Origin: Ostrinia nubilalis
Taxonomy: Eukaryota > Arthropoda > Insecta > Lepidoptera > Crambidae
Length of the DNA stretch: 64,000 bases
Assembly: GCF_963855985.1 (NCBI RefSeq)
Contig: NC_087091.1
Coordinates: 17,428,154-17,492,153 of the forward strand
Direction of reading: 5' to 3'
Shown here piece after piece: positions 17,350 through 28,888 of this stretch. The position numbers were made by a program, and so were the translations under genes. Under the pieces are notes generated by a model. The model had not been told where the DNA came from, did not search any database, and was given only the letters and a program-made list of their open reading frames with translations. Positions within the stretch are counted from its first letter, which is position 1. Each line of letters starts with the position of its first letter.

Positions 17350-18110
17350 ACCTAGGGCTTTTCGATAACATCACCAGTAACCATCATTCGTTACATAGCA
17401 TTATAATGACACATAGCTAATAGAAACAACTACCTAATTATACAAATCAGGATATACCAAGCTCGCTTCTTTCCGCTCCTAATCGACCCAATAACAATTT
17501 ATCAGGCGATTGGCCGGACGCGGGGCGGAACATCCATGGCCGTTTGATTATACTGAAAATACCATTGTTTCAGCAGGCTGTGCGATTGTGAACTTTAAAG
17601 CTATGGGGATAAAAGCTAGGGGATACAGCGATAGATAGGTATCGGTGTCGCGCTAGGTGTTTTCTAATCTGGTAGCTTCACTCGCTGAAATTGTAATGTG
17701 GTTTTATTATGTTTAATTTTGTTAAATCGCATTATAGATATTGTAGCATTGCACTAATAATTTGATTTGCATCTTTAATTTTGTAAGGTTTTATTTGTAA
17801 TTAGGTATTCATACCTAATTCTGTATTTTTAAACTGAATGTAATTTTAACGAGTTACATAAAATACATTTTCGTTTTGCTTAGTTTGAACATAAAGAACT
17901 GGCAAATATAGAAATCGTTAACAAAAGACAATGTTTTAAAAACTATCTACCATCACGAATATTTCCTTTGACAAATAATATAATAAGTATTTGGTGATTA
18001 TACTCGTATGTGTGTGGAACCCTTACGAGTATTTAGTCTAGTAAGTAGTCATAAATAATCCCTACTTAAAACCATTAATTTAAAAATATTAGTTGATTCT
18101 ACCCACCATA
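17350..18110. other. No feature recognised
   Basis: AT-rich sequence without supported gene or repeat. Confidence 0.4.
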
Positions 18111-18187
18111 CGGATCGCGCACTCGACGCTCCAGTCAGCCTGTGACCACGGCTGGTGCAACTCAGTCGAGACTTCAGGCAAATACAG
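18111..18187 (+). other. Candidate host 5' non-coding exon
   Basis: A GC-richer island contains CTCCAGTCAGCC (initiator-like TCAGTC) and ends in AATACAG|GTAATATTC, a fair donor. It could splice to the candidate ATG exon at 22685. There is no protein evidence. Confidence 0.2.
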
Positions 18188-18887
18188 GTAATATTCGTAT
18201 TTCAATGTTATCTATCCGCGTATCGCTTTAAAACCTGTTTAAATTAATTCAATAATTATGCAACACGAAAGTTTAAAATTAATGATTAAAATACAGTCTA
18301 ATAACTCGTATGAAGACAAACAGTTCTCGTTAATGATGACTGAAAGCAGGAAGAAACGCTATAGGTAGCTCGGAGTTTTCGCTGCAAACCTGCCGGTAAT
18401 CGAATCCCGTGCGCCGCGAGCCCGCGGCCGATATCCGCAGGTGAGCGGGCGCGGACACAGCCTCCATTGTGTATCTGAAATATTGCCGCCGGCAGAGCTG
18501 GTCAACATTTTTCATTTACTTTATTCTCTAATTTATATCCTACTTTTTTCACTAATTTATATCACTATGTGTTTTTTTGTTGGCAAATTTTTTCCATTGT
18601 GTAGTTTCATCAAAATCCGTTTAGTAATTCGCAAAACACATCCATCAAACTACATCCATGATTAGACACTCTCATATTATAGTTATCATATTTCTATTAA
18701 ACAGTACCTACCTAATTTAATTAGTTTTTACGTATTTTCAGGCCATTGTCTAAATGTTTCTCTAATATAAACTTTTTTAAGATTTAACAACTGGATTGCA
18801 CACTTATGGGTGCAAAAAGAAATACGATCGTAACCGTAACGATCTAAATTATAGCTATAACCCTAGAAATGTATAGGTAAGGTTCTG

Positions 18888-19016
18888 GTTTTTTTTTTTT
18901 TTTTATGTGATAGGAGGCAAACGAGCAGACGGATCACCTGATGGTAAGTGATTACCGTCGCCCATAGACACCCGCAGACCCAGGGGCGTTACAGGTGCGT
19001 TGCCGGCCTTTGGTTT
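18888..19016 (-). mobile_element. LINE 3' end (CR1/Zenon-like) with poly(A)
   Basis: On the minus strand GGCCGGCAACGCACC, CGACGGTAATCACTTACCAT and CAGGTGATCCGTCTGCTCG are followed by a tail of about 17 A. This 3' end is common in lepidopteran genomes. The family name is from memory. Confidence 0.65.
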
Positions 19017-19689
19017 TGACGTTCCTTTAAAATTTATTTTCTGGTTTAATTTTTTGACCGCCAAATTATTTTTCTCTGCAATTTCCACCGCCGTTTCCCA
19101 CACCTGCATTTCCACCGCGCAGTCATTAATTCAGTGGATCGACTACTGTTTCCTGGAGCGGTTCATTCAATTTTCGCTTTAAAACCCCGCCCTTTCCGAC
19201 ATATGACGGATGAGAAGGACAGCGAATCTCATCTGCGAATATTAATTGAGCGCGTTGCCATAGCGACCGCAGCTTCCGGCGGCCCGCATCCGGTAAAACC
19301 TGAAAAAAGCTTTCAGTAAGCTGTATTGTCCACCGAAGATTTATGGCTTTCCAGTTTTTTGTTCGCTATCGGTTTTAAAATATGGATGCTTTTTGTTTAT
19401 AGGCGCTTTTTGGAATGAATGTGTGTTTTTGTTTCATTACAACGTATTAAATTCTAAGGCAATGAAAGGTCTAAAGTAGCTATGTAATGAAATTTTTTAT
19501 TGATATAAGTAATTTTTTGTTGGTTACTTCCAAAGCCTAGATATATCCATTTTTATTGTTTCACATGATAATAGCCAGAGCTTGTTATACTTCAACAATT
19601 TATACGAAGTATATTGGGTTTTCTACTACTTATTCAGGCATAATTTCTAGTACGGCGTCCAAGGATTAGAAATTTTAAGGTAGTGTCTT
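19017..19689. other. No feature recognised
   Basis: Contains a GC-richer stretch (19120-19310) with GTTGCCATAGCGAC, an X-box-like site with one mismatch. No gene supported. Confidence 0.3.
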
Positions 19690-19694
19690 AGTTC

Positions 19695-20125
19695 GTTACT
19701 TTTCACTCCCTACACTTTTCCAAATACAGCGTTATTATATCAGTTCGACTTAACTCGGTTCTCACCTGCTCATTTCTTATGGACCATGGCTCAGCTTATT
19801 ATCCTTCAAATCGTGGGCAAAACAGTTTTTGCTTTTATAACAATCCCATCCTTTCCACCTACTTTTCACATACTTCGAATTGTCCAAATACATCGCCATT
19901 TCTCAGTTCTCCCTTCTCACCTGCTAGTGGCTTATGGAAAACCTTTCACAGCTTAGTTTAATAATTATCAAAACAGCAAACAGCTTTTGTTTCTTGAAAC
20001 TTTTTTAAACTCGCACCTACTTTTCACACACTTCGAAAATTTTCCAAATACAACGCCATTATATCACAATACTTTGGATATTCTCGCTTCTCACCTGCTA
20101 ATGGCTTATGGAAACCCCTTTGCAG
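19695..20125 (+). repeat. Three diverged tandem units of about 160 nt
   Basis: Each unit has ACTTTTCACAC-like, TCCAAATACANCGCCATT-like and TTCTCACCTGCTNNTGGCTTATGGA-like blocks, at about 19710, 19860 and 20020. The units are diverged, so the duplication is old. Confidence 0.7.
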
Positions 20126-20392
20126 TGCAGCCGATCCGAGTGTGTGCCGTTAATGCGATAGCCTAATGTCTCCGACGTTTTTCCCAATCAAATGTATTGG
20201 AAACTGCGTGTTTTATACCCGGCTTTATGGCATGTGACTGGAGATAATTTTCACCTTCCCAAATGTGTATGGGCTTAACGGGAGTGGTGAATTTGTTATT
20301 TAAATTGAACTCAACTTGGTTCAGAAGCAAGAAAATCCTAGACTGTTTAAACACTAACATCAGATGAAATTGTTTTAAAACAGCTATCTATC

Positions 20393-20495
20393 ATCATCAT
20401 CATTTCAGCCACACGACGTCCACAGCTGAACATATGCCTAAATCATTGGGGATTTCCATATTGACCGGTTTGTAGCGGCCTGCATCATCGTCGTC
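20393..20495 (-). mobile_element. RTE LINE 3'-end fragment (GAT-tailed subfamily)
   Basis: ATCATCATCATCATTTCAGC, GACGTCCACAGCTGAACATA and ATTGACCGGTTTGTAGCGGC are the reverse complement of the RTE 3' end. Confidence 0.75.
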
Positions 20496-21057
20496 GGTCC
20501 CCCTTGTGGCTATACATCGCACAATGCGTTTTTTTCTGTCTATAGGTTCGCAAGTTATTTTGGTATAGGTTCGCAAGTTGCTCTTCTGTAAACAGCAAGA
20601 TATACAATGAACAACACCCATTTTCTCAATGCCAGAAATATGAAACTGAATTGACTGAGTGAATTTTTCTCAAAAATTAAAATCAATCACCTAGGTAATT
20701 CTTCGTAACGATAACACAAAACTAACTAAATATTACAATTTTATTACTAGCTCTCAAAAACCTTTGTCATCGCCTCTACATTAGGACAGTCATGAACCAT
20801 CAAAATCCAATTTCCAAAGCATTCCTCCAGTTAACCCCAAATCTGCGGCATAAAAGAATTACCTGAACACCTCGCACAGTTCATTTCGCGGGTAACAATG
20901 TCTGCTTAATATTTATGAGTTCCAAAACGCATCAGGGCGGTTTGTTTAATAGCGTTGTTTTTAAACGACAATTTGGCGGGAGAGAAACCCTTTAGGCTAC
21001 GGCGATGGGTAGGGCTGCCTCTTGCTCTTGTATTAACAATAGGATCAAATTTATTAC

Positions 21058-21125
21058 ATTCTTGTGGCGGAGTTTTGAGCTGACGCTGAGTAGGTTTGTT
21101 GTCGACACGATAAGAAGAATTGGAT
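21058..21125 (+). mobile_element. LINE 3' fragment (end of ORF2 and UTR)
   Basis: GGCGGAGTTTTGAGCTGACG followed by GTAGGTTTGTTGTCGACACG and ATAAGAAGAA matches the ends of the LINE pieces at 21.7-21.9 and 61.9 kb. A similar bit is at 33538-33575. Confidence 0.55.
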
Positions 21126-21525
21126 CAAATGTAAGCTGGCTAGAAAGATCGATTATAAAAAGCATACTAAGCGTAAAGCGTAGCATCTGAAATGACGATG
21201 ATGATGAGACAATACTCGAGATAAATCGTAATATTGATGTTCTCGCAAAAATACTTAGTTGTTCCATATTTGTTCGTTCGTTGTTACTGCCTTAGTTGTT
21301 CTTGTCATTGCAAAAAAACTACAACCAATCATAGGTAGCGTATGCGCTACATGGATAGTTTCTTACTGGGTTAAATCATATTTTAAGAAATATCAAAGTT
21401 TAATTTTTTTTTATTTTCCCACACTTGACGCTTTGTGCTTTGATTAGGAAAACTATTATTTTATAACTTATCACAATCACGTGATAACTCATATAGTTTT
21501 CCTATGAAGATAGGTGCGAGATAAA

Positions 21526-21578
21526 ACATCGTTCGTTCGTTCGTTTCAGCCAAATGACGTCCACTGCTGGACAAAGGT
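21526..21578 (-). mobile_element. RTE LINE tail fragment
   Basis: CGTTCGTTCGTTCGTTTCAG then GACGTCCACTGCTGGACAAA; only the last about 50 nt of the element are present. Confidence 0.75.
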
Positions 21579-21687
21579 GGATAAAACATGTATGAAACTA
21601 ATTTTAAAACCAAAATCCTGTAATTCACTTCTCGTTATCTTCCAATGGTTTCTTCTAGGTAATAATTATATGAAATTTTTAATGTCA

Positions 21688-21905
21688 GATATGCCAATCT
21701 GGTCAGGTGGGGATTCTTGGCTGAAACATGGAGTGCAGCTGCGGTTTTATTCCCCAGCCGATAAAGCACATGATGTCGTGCCCTGAGTGCCCGAGCAACT
21801 GCACTCAGAAGGATTTAATGAATGCTGCTGACAACGCCACTCTTGTAGCTGAGTTTTGGGCTGACATTGTGTAGGTTTGTATTTGACACGATAAGAAGAA
21901 GAATG
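21688..21905 (+). pseudogene. Degenerate C-terminus of a LINE ORF2
   Basis: This is the diverged partner of the minus-strand piece at 61880-62096. Both share AATCTGGTCAGGTGGGGATT, CATGATGTCGTGCCCT and CCACTCTTGTAGC. The frame here is broken by stops and shifts, so it is dead. The end continues into a GTAGGTTTGT...ATAAGAAGAAG UTR. Confidence 0.65.
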
Positions 21906-22077
21906 CCGGATAGTATTTCCGTGTTCGCCAACCCTGTCCACCGTCAGGGGTGCTAAACAGTAGCGTATCCGCGCCAACCGCGTTACAGCGTCATCTCGAG
22001 CGCAATCTTCGCTAACTGATTTACAGGGGGAGTGCACACGCTCCTATACCTACACTCGGCGTTTGTTTCGATGATGT

Positions 22078-22214
22078 TTTGTTTTGTTGATGGTCAGGAT
22101 TGGATTTACTTTTGACGAGCGGGTGAACCTCGCTTCCACCTTCAGCCTGATCATCACGTCTTGTCATTGGGTGAGATGCAGGCTAAGAGTTTCCTCGCTG
22201 TAGATAAAACAAAA
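22078..22214 (+). mobile_element. SINE body/tail fragment, diverged
   Basis: CTCGCTTCCACCTTCAGCCT, TGGGTGAGATGCAGG and TTTCCTCGCTGTAGATAAAA align with the tail part of the SINE at 14.1 kb. Confidence 0.65.
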
Positions 22215-22254
22215 TAGCTTTTTATATTTTTCATATTTTATGACCTGTAGGCCT

Positions 22255-22346
22255 AGGATACGCGTCGTGACAAGCGATTATCACGCCATTTTATCGATTG
22301 TACCCATATATTTTGACGTCTATAAAGAGTATAGCGCGCGCATCCT
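22255..22346. mobile_element. 92-nt MITE, family with copy at 54.9 kb
   Basis: AGGATACGCGTCGTGACAAG...CACGCCATTTTATCGAT...TTTTGACGTCTATAAAG...CGCGCGCATCCT. The copy at 54925-55015 has the same length and layout; a diverged piece is at 60630-60720. Confidence 0.7.
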
Positions 22347-22684
22347 ACCCCGGCTGAATAATTTAAATTTTAAGTTTCTGTGGTTGACACCTCGGAAAAG
22401 AAAAGTGGTGTATGATCCAAAGTTCCAAACCCATTCTAGAAATGTTTAGAATTTTAGTTACTTATCATCTCAGTTATACTTATTAAATATTTGATAACAA
22501 AGTACTATAACTTGGAGTTACAAATAAAAAATTGATTTCAAGTTTTGCAACTTCCCAACTGTCCGGTAACATTTTTTTTAAGATTAACTTGACACTACAC
22601 ACAGTTTCTTTTCTGACATGTTTTCTATTAGTTATGTAACCGTTTATTTACTTGTAAATAAGACAAAGTTTCTGATTGTTACAG

Positions 22685-22726
22685 GTAGGTGTTGGAGTAT
22701 TGGACGACAACATGAGCTGCAAAATG
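22685..22726 (+). other. Candidate small host exon with an ATG
   Basis: Acceptor CTGATTGTTACAG at 22684 and donor AAAATG|GTGAGTG after 22726 flank 42 nt that contain an ATG at 22712 followed by four codons in phase 0. Both splice signals are good. It resembles an exon carrying the 5'UTR end and first codons of a gene; no downstream exon can be named. Confidence 0.3.
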
Positions 22727-24179
22727 GTGAGTGTTTTTCTTTTTCATTTTTTTATTGACCCTTTGATGCTGCTTCTTTCTAACAGGTTTCTTTTAAGCGT
22801 TTTCGACTGTTTCTTTGATTCGTGAATACATCACTTTGAATTTATCGATAGGGTGAAAGCTTCCAGAATCTTTTCTAGTTCGTATAGCTACTTATTTATC
22901 TATAGCATATTTCTAGGACATTGACGAAATAAAAAACGTTTTACATTTAGAGGTAGTAATAGATCTCAGAAACAGAATTGAAAAAGTACAATCACTTAAT
23001 AATTCACGTTACATATGCGTACAAAACCAAAGTTTTATTCAGCTAGTTATTTATCAGTTAACCAACTTCATTGCCCAACGATTCAAGTGGGTAGGTATAC
23101 CTAAAAGTTAATGTGTTTCCAGACGATTCGTGGCTTTAGAGTGTTTTCACCAATTCTTGAACTACCAGCCTATTTTACTTCTTCTTAGTCGGACACTTTT
23201 GTCAGAGTGGTCGTGGTTGCGCTGACGAGGTACACGAGGTACAATTTCCGAGGGTAGCTCTTCTGGCGATGAGGTTCCATTTCTTTTATATATTTTACGA
23301 AGACCATCAAATCCTGTGAGTGCCAAGCTTAACAGCAGCACAACAGTTGTCAAAGTTAAACTCGATCTGGCATTTGCATATTCCAATCTCGCGGTGCCGC
23401 GGGCCACGCGCCACCACGGACCAAGGATATAGGTTCCGATGGTTTTTTGTTAGGTTATCTTCCTCTAGTATAATGTAACGTTTACTGGTCCGGTTATTTA
23501 CTAGTTAAACTGTAATTCTAGTAGAAGGCTTAGATGAAATAGTCAAGCTGTGGTTCTAGGTTCTAGGTTAGAAGTGGTAGGAGTGTTGTTTTGCATTGTT
23601 AGGGTGAAAGGGGTCAAATTAAATATCAGACTAAGTAATAAAACACATTATAACTTTTGAACTATTAAACTGATCGAAAGCCGAATTTCTAGATGCGAAA
23701 ATGATTGTGACTCGTCCTGGTCAGTGCTAAGGCATATATTAGGTTAAACTGTAACTGACTTTGACACAGTACAAACTGCAACAAAATTGCTAATATTGTG
23801 GATAAGCAAGTACTACTTACATCGAAGAATCAGAAACTTACTATTCTGGTATTCGTTTGGCTTTGATGGCATTTAATTACACCACCTCTTTTTTCTCCTC
23901 CGATTTCGCTATATTACCCCTTTTCTGCCGACCGTACCAGCAGTTCCCATGCCCTCGTAATGCGCGCCATTTACATCAGGGCTGCCAATTAGCAGGCTTC
24001 CGAGTTGTCCTACCGATTTTATTGCTGTCAACATTTGCATGAAAATGTCTATGGTAGCCGGTGAAAGATTTATTCAGTGGGTTTAGGATAGGGGTGTTGT
24101 AATAGGTGATTATGATAGCAGTTCTGTAGCAGCTTTTGGAATATAAGTCTTGAAATCATGAGCTAAGAGTAATAATAAT
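22727..24179. other. No feature recognised
   Basis: AT-rich sequence, possibly intron. An 81-codon minus-strand frame at 23162-23407 has no recognisable family and is not supported. Confidence 0.35.
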
Positions 24180-24232
24180 ACTTTGTCCAGCAGTGGACGT
24201 CATTTGGCTGAAACGAACGAACGAACGAACTA
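24180..24232 (+). mobile_element. RTE LINE tail fragment
   Basis: GTCCAGCAGTGGACGTCATT followed by TGGCTGAAACGAACGAACGA. Only the 3' terminus is present. Confidence 0.75.
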
Positions 24233-24393
24233 TTAATAGAAAGAGTATTTAATTAATAATACCTAGAGTCCAAAGGTTTTATGTCTGTCACAAAATTTAA
24301 TTGGAATTCGCAGAGAATTGCATTACTTAGCTGTGTGAATTGCAGTACTAACGGTTACAAAACTTAACTTACTTACAAAACAATAAAATAGAT

Positions 24394-24472
24394 TATTTGT
24401 TCGTTCGTTTTAGCCTAATGACGTCCACTGTTGGACAGAGATCTCAGAAGGCCCAAGGATTCCACAACGACA
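24394..24472 (-). mobile_element. RTE LINE 3'-end fragment
   Basis: TGTTCGTTCGTTTTAGCC, GACGTCCACTGTTGGACAGA and CCAAGGATTCCACAACGAC form a reverse-oriented 3' end. It lies 160 nt from a plus-oriented copy. Confidence 0.75.
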
Positions 24473-25920
24473 TTTTATTTATATTTACTTACTTATTTCG
24501 AAGCTTGTTATTTTTCTTTCCGTATAAATAGAATTCGGTACAATATATTTTCATTAGCGCCAGTCATAGCAGCAGCGCAACGCGGCTAAACGTCTTTTCC
24601 ATCTCACCGGTCAGCAGTGAATCATATTTCGTTATGTAATGAAATGCTCGGCTCACCCTATGTTTGTACGCACTGGGCGAGGAAAACGTTTCGGTCGTCT
24701 TATACGGGTAGCAGTTTATATGTTTATCTCTAGTATTATTAATATCTGTTGCAATACCTGCTAGGTTAATCTTAAGCCCATGTCTATGTAATTTCCACCA
24801 TTACAAATTGTCACTTTTACTAAGTGTAATAAAGATTTTGAATTTGTAAAATTTTAATTACCTACTTCTGAGAAAAACTTGGCCCTCTGTGGTTGAGTTT
24901 CTGATGGTGATCAAGTTGTTGATCTATAAAGAAGCCGTAGCTTTCGGATTGTGTTTGCAACTGTGCTATGCCGTTTGATAATGTACGTTTGATAGAGATA
25001 ACATCTCGTATTATAAAATAGAAATTTTGAAACCTAACTTGGATCTAAGCTTTCATTTAATTTCCACAGCAAACCTTTAAAATTTTATTACAATATCCTT
25101 TAGATAAAATAACAGTGATACATAATTCAAGTGCAACATTTGAATAAAAATGTAAGAAAATTATCAGAAATGGATACAAAAAAAAATCTAGTGAGTTATA
25201 GTATTAAAAGATGTAGAGTAGTAGTTTCTATTGTACAGCAATTCATTTTTTTTACAAATCTCCTTTCTCACTCACGCCGCGTTATATCCCCACAGTGCGT
25301 ATTTGGGCCATTAGCGGATGACGCGCGAGCCGCATCAATCACGGGCCAGCCAATTCATTACCAGCACTCGGCAGATTGTGCGATATGCTAACAGACGCAT
25401 ATACTAGTGTCCACTAAAATAAGAGGTTAAAAAGTGCTGCGCGATTTTAATTACCGATGGATCTAAAGTCACATTTTTAACGCTGGTGTTTATGATCGAC
25501 GAACACTTGCCTTTTATGAGATTAATTCACCTTATTTCATTAATTAATATGTAGTTAGTTGGCAATGTCCATTATTCCATAAAGTGCGTATTACACTGGA
25601 ATATCAAGAGCAGTTATTTTTATGAAGAGAATTTCCACTGTTGGTCTCAACATTGTTAAAATAACCTAGCGTTAAAATGAGTGCTGAAAAACTGTCTGAA
25701 ATATAATATATTGAAATGTCTTTTACATCCTAACATAGTATTTAGTTTTTTTACTGAAACTTTGCTAGGTAACAAGTTTATTGTCGCGGGCTTTATAAGA
25801 AGTTACACATTCTTTTATACATATTGCCAAACAACCTATTGCTACAGTCTAGTTTCCAGCTGATTCCATAAATAAAACCTCACCTACTACCCTCGCAATT
25901 CATCATGTATAACATTTTCC
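24473..25920. other. No feature recognised
   Basis: AT-rich sequence with short chance frames; nothing supported. Confidence 0.35.
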
Positions 25921-26052
25921 ATGTTCGCGACAAATAAATCTATCACAGTGGACAAACAGACCGACGTTTTGTCTGGCCCGAGTGTGTCAACTGCGGCATA
26001 TGTGACAGCTCACTGCAATCTTTTAAATGGCATCTTGGAGACAGTCAAGGAG
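25921..26052 (+). other. Candidate host first coding exon (44 codons)
   Basis: An ATG at 25921 opens 44 codons ending GTCAAGGAG|GTAGGATTG, a usable donor in phase 0 (without splicing the frame stops five codons later). The product begins MFATNKSITVDKQTD and contains GPSVSTAAYVTAHCNLLNGI, a balanced, protein-like composition unlike the surrounding AT-rich chance frames. I do not recognise a family. An internal acceptor (CTATCACAG at 25948) is an alternative left edge. Confidence 0.3.
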
Positions 26053-26883
26053 GTAGGATTGAGAATGTAGTTCATAAAGTCGCTGAATGTTCTGGTAATG
26101 CTACGTAAAAGAAAAAGGGGTGTATTTTTTAGCAATTTACAATCACATTTGTGTTCTTTCAGTTTTGTTAGATGACAATTTTCTCATTAGTAACGCTTTT
26201 GTTACAATTAAAGGCTTTTTCAAGCGCTTTCTTAACCCTACTACTGATTTAGGGTCAAAAACGTAAAGTGGTTATGCACTATGTCACAAGTCAGTACTAT
26301 CAGCCTATTTTTAACCGGCTAAAAAACCTTAAAAAGTAAGAAACTCATCAAAGATTAAATAAGTAATCGTATTTTTATGTGAACTAGGTGGTTATTGCAT
26401 AAATCTGAAAGTTTTCTGTATTTCACAGGAAGTTTTTCGTATAATGCTTTTAGATTACTTTAGGAAAGTTAGCTTTTGAAATACGTCGTTTAGTGACATT
26501 GCAAATTAGTCAAAATGATTTGTTGGGTTGAATTTAGAATTTAAAAACACTTCTACGCCAAAAAATAAACAATACACTACTTATTTCTCACCAATTTTCC
26601 TAGCTCCACGCGGTGACAGCGCCACTGCGCTCTCCAATGTAATTATATTAGCCAAAAATGCAGCCTCGCCCACATTCCTCATTCTGTCATGACTGATTTA
26701 ATTGTTGGCTCCAGCTCTGGGACCTAATAAAATTGCCGTCAAATTCACGACTTGCTTTTTGCTGTCAAGCTGCAAAATATTTTGTTGCTGGCAATATTCA
26801 ACCTTACTTGTATTTACAGTCTTTGTTTCTGCTCAAAAAAGCATAACATTTTTCTCTAACTGAATTAAGACATGGTTTGATGA
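26053..26883. other. No feature recognised
   Basis: AT-rich sequence; possible intron if the exon at 25921 is real. Confidence 0.35.
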
Positions 26884-27105
26884 TTCAAAGTCAAAGTCAA
26901 AGTCAAAATTTCTTTATTTGTTTAGACTAATAAATAGTTCTTACAAATCGTCATATGCTCTTAAGGAGCCTCTACATGTCTCATAATCTTTTTACCCTAC
27001 CAGCGCTTCGAGACCAACATTTGGCAAGTGCTGAGAAGAAGCGCCGCAACAAACTCAGTCACCACTGTCTGCCGGTTAATATAAATAAATAGAAATAGTA
27101 GTAGT
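26884..27105 (-). mobile_element. Non-LTR retroelement 3' end with TTTGAC tail
   Basis: Read on the minus strand, GTTGCGGCGCTTCTTCTCAG, CAAATGTTGGTCTCGAAGCG and AATAAAGAAATTTTGACTTT end in TTTGAC repeats. The plus-strand copy is at 28.3 kb, and a related end is in the composite SINE at 62.9 kb. Confidence 0.75.
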
Positions 27106-28289
27106 AGGTACATTCGATTCAGGAGCAGTTCACTGAATTTACCATGCATTCTTGTATGGTGTATCATAAGAATGGGTATACAAGATTGCGTGGTATATTA
27201 AACAAGGTAGTGACGTGCTAATATCTAGACTTACATTTGATTGATGTGTGACCTACCTACATCCACCTAATTTCAACAAACCTGAATTGTAATTGTTAGT
27301 ATCAGGTTTTTTAAACTCATAAACACTTAAGTAGATTTAAAAAATAAATTTTGGTCCATTCAAAACTCTATTGGGCAGTTCTTCTTACAATTTATAGAAT
27401 TAATCATGCCACTGCAACATTGGAACATCGTTAGATCATTTTTCTAAGCAGACTTAAGATAATTCTGAAACATGTTGTTTGCCTAAAATGAAATTACCGA
27501 CTCATGATAGCCTTTTTATAAAGTGTTCCATTAAATCATAATTCTATATTTATCATACTGTATTTAATCACCAAAGTGCCTTATTGTATCGCAGCGCCCT
27601 CTGCCCCGCACGGCACAATATATAGCAGTAAATTTCAATCAAAATGAACCTAACTGCCGGACGAGCCGAGAGCAGTATTATGGGAGGGTGAACGATGTCG
27701 TTGCGATATCTCTTGGAATTAGTAAGAACTTGTTTTAATTCTACTTAATTTTTTTAATGTTCTATCGAAAGTAGTTCAAACTCTGTAATAATTCGTTACA
27801 CAATTAAACAAATTGAGAAAGAACAATGTTTTAGGTCATCTCAGAATCATACCTCCTTTTCTGCTGAAAATCGTTTATTGCTAGACAAAGGCCTTCCCTA
27901 ATTATTTCCATAATAAAATTTCATGATCTAATTGCTTTCTGTGACTTTCGCCAGGTCATCAGTATACCTACGGGTCTGCCTGTACTTTGTCCTGTATGCG
28001 GTCAAATTAGTCGATAACTATTCTGCCACTTACGGTTAGGCTTACGCGATTGTGCTTTTCTTTAGAATTTCAGACTAAGGTCTACTAAGGTAAAGGTACT
28101 TAAAACTTAAAACTTACTGTAAAAGGCCATCTAAAAGGGCGGAGTGACGTGCTATACTCGGATTTGCCTGCTCAATCGATTAAGAATTTAGGAGATTCGT
28201 AAAATAAATAAGGTAACCCACACAATTTCACATAGATTTATAAAGAGATACATACGGGTAAAAGCCTAGTAATTTAATTATATTAATAT
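27106..28289. other. Mostly unannotated; one weak promoter-like spot
   Basis: CAATATATAGCAG at about 27617 is TATA-like, and an ATG at 27695 is followed after nine codons by GAATTA|GTAAGAACT, a donor-like site. At 27855-27930 a degenerate RTE 3' end is just recognisable. Neither supports a gene call. Confidence 0.25.
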
Positions 28290-28440
28290 TAAGCGTTTTT
28301 GCGGCGCTTCTTCTCAGCACTTGCCAAATGTTTGTCTCGAAGCGCTGGTAGGGCAAAAAAAGAATGAGACATGTATAGGCTCCTTAAGAGCATTTGACGA
28401 TTTGTAAGTACTAATTTAATTAGTCTAAACAAATTTATAT
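28290..28440 (+). mobile_element. Non-LTR retroelement 3' end, plus copy
   Basis: TTTGCGGCGCTTCTTCTCAG, GAAGCGCTGGTAGGGCAAAA and CTCCTTAAGAGCATTTGACG match the minus-strand copy at 26.9 kb; the TTTGAC tail is lost. Confidence 0.75.
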
Positions 28441-28725
28441 ATTATATTAAGCTCCAGCTTTGATAGAATAAGTCCTTCTGCGGGCGGCGACGGGCGGATG
28501 AAATATGCGACCGGAGCCGAGCAGAGAGAACACGACAGTACACTTTAAAATATTAGCGCGTGCATTATTGTTCAGCTTGTTGTGCCCAAATAAATAGCTG
28601 CCGGGGATAGAATGTGCTTTATTTGGGTCTGAAGAACGGACGGTGCGTCACGGTATAACTGTGGCAACCTAGAGTTACTTAGCTGTTATAGGCGCGAAGT
28701 TGCCACAAAAATGAATTTTATTGTG

Positions 28726-28888
28726 TAGTCTGAAGGGGTTACCTTCCGCCATATCGAATACCAATTGATCGAAAATCAAATTATCGAACACTATTAATCG
28801 AAATGTCAAAATATCGAACGTTAAAAATATCGAATTTTGATTTTCGATCAATTGGTATTCGATATGGCGGAGGTAACCTAGTCTGAAG
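28726..28888. mobile_element. 143-nt MITE with 43-nt inverted repeats and 10-nt target duplication
   Basis: The ends GGTTACCTTCCGCCATATCG and the mirror CGATATGGCGGAGGTAACC pair over about 43 nt with one mismatch. TAGTCTGAAG flanks both sides (28726-28735 and 28879-28888). Short ends and a 10-nt duplication fit a MULE-like transposase. The centre holds several ATCGAA repeats. Confidence 0.88.

Noticed and set aside
25950..26108. LIM-like CxxCxxC spacing in another frame over the 25.9-kb exon candidate
   Set aside because: Only one half of a possible zinc finger, no upstream knuckle, and the frame lacks a start; the overlapping ATG frame is more coherent.
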